Assembly: GCA_030813035.1 (NCBI GenBank)
Contig: JAUSTV010000007.1
From: Bacillus_BA fengqiuensis
GTDB taxonomy: Bacteria; Bacillota; Bacilli; Bacillales; Bacillaceae_H
Length of the DNA stretch: 64,000 nt
Strand: one strand, 5' to 3'
The notes beneath the pieces were generated by a model, which saw only the letters and a list, made by a program, of their open reading frames with translations, did not search any database and was not told where the DNA came from. Below, piece after piece: positions 61,233 through 64,000 of the stretch (position 1 is the first letter of the stretch; each line of letters starts with the position of its first letter). Both the position numbers and the translations under genes were made by a program.

Positions 61233-61829
61233 ATGAGAAATGGTTATCAAGGCTGGATGAACCCTTACTATGGTCAACGACCGTGCGGATGTGCGCATTG
61301 CGGCCATATGCAAGGGATGGGGATGCCTTATATGCCGCATCATGGCGGCTATTATGGAATGCAAATGCCTTATATGAATATGCCGCAGATGATGCCAGGA
61401 CAGCAGGGAGGATACGGCTACACACCTGCTCCGGGAATGATGCAAACGCCAATGATGATGGATGATGACATGATGGATGAAATGGACATGATGATGCAAG
61501 GTCAGCTGATGATGCAAGGTCAGCCGATGATGCAAGGTCAGCCGATGATGCAAGGTCAGCCGATGATGCAAGGTCAGCCGATGATGCAAGGTCAGCCGAT
61601 GATGCAGGGTCAGCCGATGATGCAAGGTCAGCCGATGATGCAGGGTCAGCCGATGATGCAAGGTCAGCCGATGATGCAGGGTCAACCGATGATGCAAGGT
61701 CAGCCGATGATGCAGGGTCAACCGATGATGCAAACGCCAATGACGATGGATGATGACATGATGGATGAAATGGACATGACGATGCAAGAGCAGCCAATGA
61801 ATATGATGAATGGACGGCATATGCCCTAA
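61233..61829 (+). CDS. Methionine-rich tandem-repeat protein
   Basis: 198 residues, nearly a third methionine. N-terminal Cys/His/Tyr-rich part (CGCAHCGHMQGMGMPYM, MPHHGGYYGM), then 13 repeats of MMQGQP (18-bp units, 61491-61724), flanked by two copies of MMQTPM.MDDDMMDEMDM. GGAAGGAG before the ATG. Looks like a repetitive spore-coat or metal-binding (Cu/Ag-type Met clusters) protein, but no family was recognised. The opposite strand is open in two frames by repeat symmetry only. Confidence 0.8.
   Translation: MRNGYQGWMNPYYGQRPCGCAHCGHMQGMGMPYMPHHGGYYGMQMPYMNMPQMMPGQQGGYGYTPAPGMMQTPMMMDDDMMDEMDMMMQGQLMMQGQPMMQGQPMMQGQPMMQGQPMMQGQPMMQGQPMMQGQPMMQGQPMMQGQPMMQGQPMMQGQPMMQGQPMMQTPMTMDDDMMDEMDMTMQEQPMNMMNGRHMP
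61491..61724 (+). repeat. 13 x 18-bp tandem repeat
   Basis: Unit ATGATGCARGGTCARCCG, in frame, with only third-position changes (and Leu for Pro in unit 1). Recent expansion is likely since units are almost identical. Confidence 0.93.
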
Positions 61830-61841
61830 TACAATATAGGT

Positions 61842-61883
61842 GACTCAAAAAGTATATGATTTCTGCTTTTTGAGTCCTTTTTT
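61842..61883 (+). terminator. Terminator after the Met-rich gene
   Basis: GACTCAAAAAG/CTTTTTGAGTC with T6; another hairpin GATGATTCAAAAG/CTTTTTGGATCATC follows at 61922-61974. Confidence 0.83.
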
Positions 61884-62082
61884 GATAGTAGAATAACTAG
61901 CGGAACATGTGGAGTGCAGAAGGGGGATGATTCAAAAGGAGTATTTTTGATCTTTTTGGATCATCCTCTTTTGTTCGAAAAGGGACAGAGTATGAATACT
62001 ATATAGAGAGACTTGCATCGCTTATTACCGTTTTGTACAATGGGAAAATGGACAATCGACATATCAAGAGGAGGAGCAAATA

Positions 62083-62574
62083 ATGAAAAAGTGGTTGTTA
62101 TGGCTGACGATGCTTGGGATTATCCAATTTTCGAATACTCCTCATTTGGTCGTATCCGATCCTTCAACGTGGATCAATAAGCCGCAGTATGAAGAGAATG
62201 TAACTCTTGCCTTTTTACTGGACACGGAAAGCGTCTTTTATTTTCCGTGGATGAATGTTGTTCAAAAAGATTTCATTCTCCATAAGTTGGGGCATGTCAT
62301 TTTTTTTTCGTTGCTGACTATTTTTATATTGATGAATATGAAAGAGACAAAAATGCGCTATGTGAACGCTTGGTTATGGACAACGTTTTTCGCTTTTACA
62401 GATGAAGTGCACCAGTTTTTTGTGGTGGGAAGAAGCGGACGGTTTGTGGATGTATTGCTCGATTCAGTCGTCAGCTTGGCTTGCCTGATTGGCCTTTTTG
62501 TTTTCTTTACATGGAAAAAACGAAGGGTGACATCGGAAATGATATCTCTTCAGATGTTCTTTAAAAAAGGTTGA
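62083..62574 (+). CDS. VanZ family membrane protein
   Basis: 163 residues, about four helices. VanZ-like pattern: KLGHVIFFSLLTIFI and DEVHQFFVVGRSGRFVDVLLDS. Members can alter teicoplanin susceptibility; otherwise unknown. GAGGAGGAG precedes ATG 62083. Confidence 0.9.
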   Translation: MKKWLLWLTMLGIIQFSNTPHLVVSDPSTWINKPQYEENVTLAFLLDTESVFYFPWMNVVQKDFILHKLGHVIFFSLLTIFILMNMKETKMRYVNAWLWTTFFAFTDEVHQFFVVGRSGRFVDVLLDSVVSLACLIGLFVFFTWKKRRVTSEMISLQMFFKKG

Positions 62575-62703
62575 ACGGATGAAACAAATATTTTGAGAAC
62601 GAAGAAGCTAATGATTATAATAAAGTAAAGCTTCATTCGGTGGGGTATTTTACTACTAGTTAATGAGGAATAAAATTATAATCCAATAAACGGAGGGAAA
62701 GCG

Positions 62704-63018
62704 ATGAAGCAAATTAAAGAGGAACAACAATATCGTGAGCAAATCGCTCAAGACGAGTTAACCGTAGGCATTTTCACGACAACGTGGTGTCCGGATTGCA
62801 AGCGTTTGGATATGTTCATCGATGAAATCATTGCTGAACATGAGGATAAACAATGGTTCAAAATTGACCGTGATGAGTTTCCGGAAATTTCAGAAGAGCA
62901 AACTGTCATGGGAATTCCATCTTTATTAGTGTTCAAGAATGGTGAAAAGCTGGCTCATTTACATAGTGCAAATGCTAAAACGGCGGATGCGGTAAGAGAG
63001 TTTTTAAAACAGATATAA
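62704..63018 (+). CDS. Thioredoxin family protein
   Basis: 104 residues, thioredoxin fold with CPDC at residues 29-32 (TTWCPDCKRLD) and cis-proline in MGIPSLLVF. GGAGGG before the ATG. Cytosolic thiol-disulfide exchange; YtpP-like. Confidence 0.9.
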   Translation: MKQIKEEQQYREQIAQDELTVGIFTTTWCPDCKRLDMFIDEIIAEHEDKQWFKIDRDEFPEISEEQTVMGIPSLLVFKNGEKLAHLHSANAKTADAVREFLKQI

Positions 63019-63022
63019 GCAA

Positions 63023-63067
63023 AAAGATTGAGATCTTCTTTAGGAAACTTAAGGAAGGTCTTTTTTT
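63023..63067 (+). terminator. Terminator after the thioredoxin gene
   Basis: GATCTTCTTTAGG..CTTAAGGAAGGTC imperfect stem and T7. Confidence 0.7.
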
Positions 63068-63177
63068 ATTAAATAAAGGTGTTTTTTCAGACAAAAGGCA
63101 TGGCCCAAATTTCAATTGAATATTTTAACAAAAAGGGATTTAATGAATATAGTAAACTTTTGTTAGGGGAGAGACCG

Positions 63178-63474
63178 TTGTTTTTTATATTATTGACACT
63201 CATTTTAACGGTAATGATAATCGGGCTGATGCTGCTGTCGACTAACATGGCGGCGGGGATTGGTTTGATCGTTGTCAGCCTCATTTTATTTATTGCACTT
63301 ATTATTTATTATAAGCGAAAAAAGAAGAAAAAGAAAAAAGGTGAAACCGATTGTTGGAATTGTGATGTGCCGACTGCGAGCTGGGACTGTACAGATTGTG
63401 ATGGTGGCGGCAAAAAGAAGCCGGATTTCGACTGTGGACCTGATTGTGATTGTACGCCGGACTGCAATTCTTAA
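63178..63474 (+). CDS. Membrane protein with cysteine-rich C-terminus
   Basis: 98 residues from TTG 63178, chosen since GGGGAGAG lies just upstream; the frame is open to 63079 without a ribosome site. Two helices, a block of lysines (KRKKKKKKKG), then a tail with eleven cysteines in CxxC-like and Asp-rich groups (CWNCDVP, CTDCDGGG, CGPDCDCTPDC). Metal binding is likely; family unknown. Overlaps no other gene and is followed within 12 bases by the next ORF. Confidence 0.7.
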   Translation: MFFILLTLILTVMIIGLMLLSTNMAAGIGLIVVSLILFIALIIYYKRKKKKKKKGETDCWNCDVPTASWDCTDCDGGGKKKPDFDCGPDCDCTPDCNS

Positions 63475-63486
63475 GGAGATATGACG

Positions 63487-63843
63487 ATGAAGCAAACAGT
63501 GTTGGATGTATTGACCTTGCAATTCATGCCTTGCCATCGGAAGAGGGAGCGTTCTTTAGTTATCAAGGGTAAACAATTTCCCGTTTGTTTTCGGTGCATG
63601 TCCATTTTAATGGGTTATATTGCTGTCATTCCTTTGTATATTCTTTCTATCGCTTTTCCCATTTATGTAGCAGTATTGCTGAATATCCCCATGTTGATCG
63701 ACGGATACACACAGCTGAAAGGCTGGAGAGAAAGCAGCAATCTGCTGCGCATGGTCACCGGCTTGATGAGCGGCATCGGTCAAGCGATGTTTATTGTCAC
63801 AATATCTCTTTATGTGGTGCGGATGCTGCAATTCTTCATATAA
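63487..63843 (+). CDS. DUF2085 family membrane protein
   Basis: 118 residues; the DUF2085 pattern is present: MPCHRKRERSLVIKGKQFPVCFRCMSILMGY, then helices. ATG 63487 has AAGGAG 8 bases upstream. Probably co-transcribed with the cysteine-rich gene. Confidence 0.85.
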   Translation: MKQTVLDVLTLQFMPCHRKRERSLVIKGKQFPVCFRCMSILMGYIAVIPLYILSIAFPIYVAVLLNIPMLIDGYTQLKGWRESSNLLRMVTGLMSGIGQAMFIVTISLYVVRMLQFFI

Positions 63844-63871
63844 AAAAGCAGAGACGGCTGTTCAGAAGAGT

Positions 63872-63909
63872 AGGTCAAAAGGATGAAAAAAATCCTTTTG
63901 ACCTCTTTT
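63872..63909 (+). terminator. Terminator targeted by the intron
   Basis: AGGTCAAAAGGAT pairs with ATCCTTTTGACCT followed by CTTTTA. The group IIC-like intron begins one base later. Confidence 0.88.
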
Positions 63910-63910
63910 A

Positions 63911-64000
63911 GTGCGCCCAGCATGGGCGCAGTCTATAGGGTGCAAGTCCCGAACCGTGAAGGCAGTAGTAGTGGTTAGCTTAACGCAAGGGTGTCCGGGG
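63911..64000 (+). mobile_element. 5' end of a group IIC-like intron, cut by window
   Basis: Begins GTGCGCCCAGCATGGGCGCA, continues AGTCTATAGGGTGCAAGTCCC and ends at the window edge in GGGTGTCCGGGG. This is the 5' domain I of bacterial group II introns of class C, as in B. halodurans. Class C introns insert behind terminators, which is the case here. A maturase/reverse transcriptase gene should follow outside. Confidence 0.85.

Noticed and set aside
61491..61724. CRISPR-like array
   Set aside because: Repeats are contiguous 18-bp units with no spacers, and they are in a coding frame.
61152..61848. Two long minus-strand ORFs (HHRLTL-type and SSADLA-type repeats) opposite the Met-rich gene
   Set aside because: They arise from the 18-bp repeat being free of stops in all frames; no ribosome site, odd composition, and the plus-strand frame has a proper start and only synonymous changes.

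Overview
This 64 kb window is a chromosomal segment of an endospore-forming member of the Bacillaceae (Bacillus in the broad sense). The evidence is gene order and protein content that match two B. subtilis neighbourhoods: ymfH-ymfI-ymfJ-ymfK-ymfM-pgsA-cinA-recA-rny-ymdB-spoVS followed by miaB-ricA-cotE-mutS-mutL-miaA-hfq-spoVK-hflX-ynbB-glnR-glnA, then lexA/yneA-yneB-ynzC-tkt-sirA-yneF-ynzD-ccdA-yneI-ccdC-yneK. I cannot name the species from sequence alone. No tRNA, rRNA or CRISPR array was seen.

Layout. 1-20.8 kb: housekeeping and sporulation genes, nearly all on the plus strand (M16 peptidase, SDR, RodZ-like protein, phosphatidylglycerophosphate synthase, CinA, RecA, RNase Y, YmdB, SpoVS, a dipeptidase, a 2-oxoacid:ferredoxin oxidoreductase pair, threonine dehydrogenase, MiaB, RicA, CotE). 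recA is split by a group I intron that carries its own Vsr-like (EDxHD-type) endonuclease gene. 20.8-38.4 kb: mismatch repair (mutS, mutL), an accessory stretch of small membrane proteins and a PAS/HD-GYP protein, then miaA-hfq-spoVK, a TRIC-type channel, hflX, ynbB and the glnRA operon. 38.4-43.5 kb: an accessory island at the 3' end of glnA, bounded by a 60-bp near-perfect duplication of the glnA end (att-like sites) and holding phage lysis-gene remnants, an SLH-domain protein and several very small genes. 43.5-57.7 kb: a CorA-like protein, the SOS genes lexA/yneA/yneB, tkt, sirA, a heterodimeric ABC exporter, a Spo0E-like phosphatase (minus strand), and the ccdA/yneI/ccdC/yneK cluster. 57.7-64 kb: stress SDR, small membrane proteins, a phosphatase, a photolyase remnant, a Met-rich tandem-repeat protein, VanZ, a thioredoxin and a DUF2085 protein. 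The right edge cuts the 5' end of a group IIC-like intron that sits directly behind a terminator.

How the genes work together. recA (LexA box and promoter at 6723-6773) and lexA/yneA (three boxes) form one SOS regulon inside the window, and RecA production needs splicing of the intron. glnR-glnA is an autoregulated nitrogen operon with two GlnR/TnrA-type operators over its promoter. cotE, spoVS, spoVK, sirA, ynzD and the YjcZ-type peptide belong to sporulation. ricA/miaB, miaA, hfq and rny concern RNA modification and turnover.

Mobile and repeated DNA is unusually rich: a group I intron, a group IIC-like intron start, three copies of a TTTAT-associated structured element resembling non-autonomous IS200/IS605 derivatives (one supplies the ynbB stop codon), four copies of a second hairpin repeat, one short inverted-repeat MITE-like element and the glnA island.
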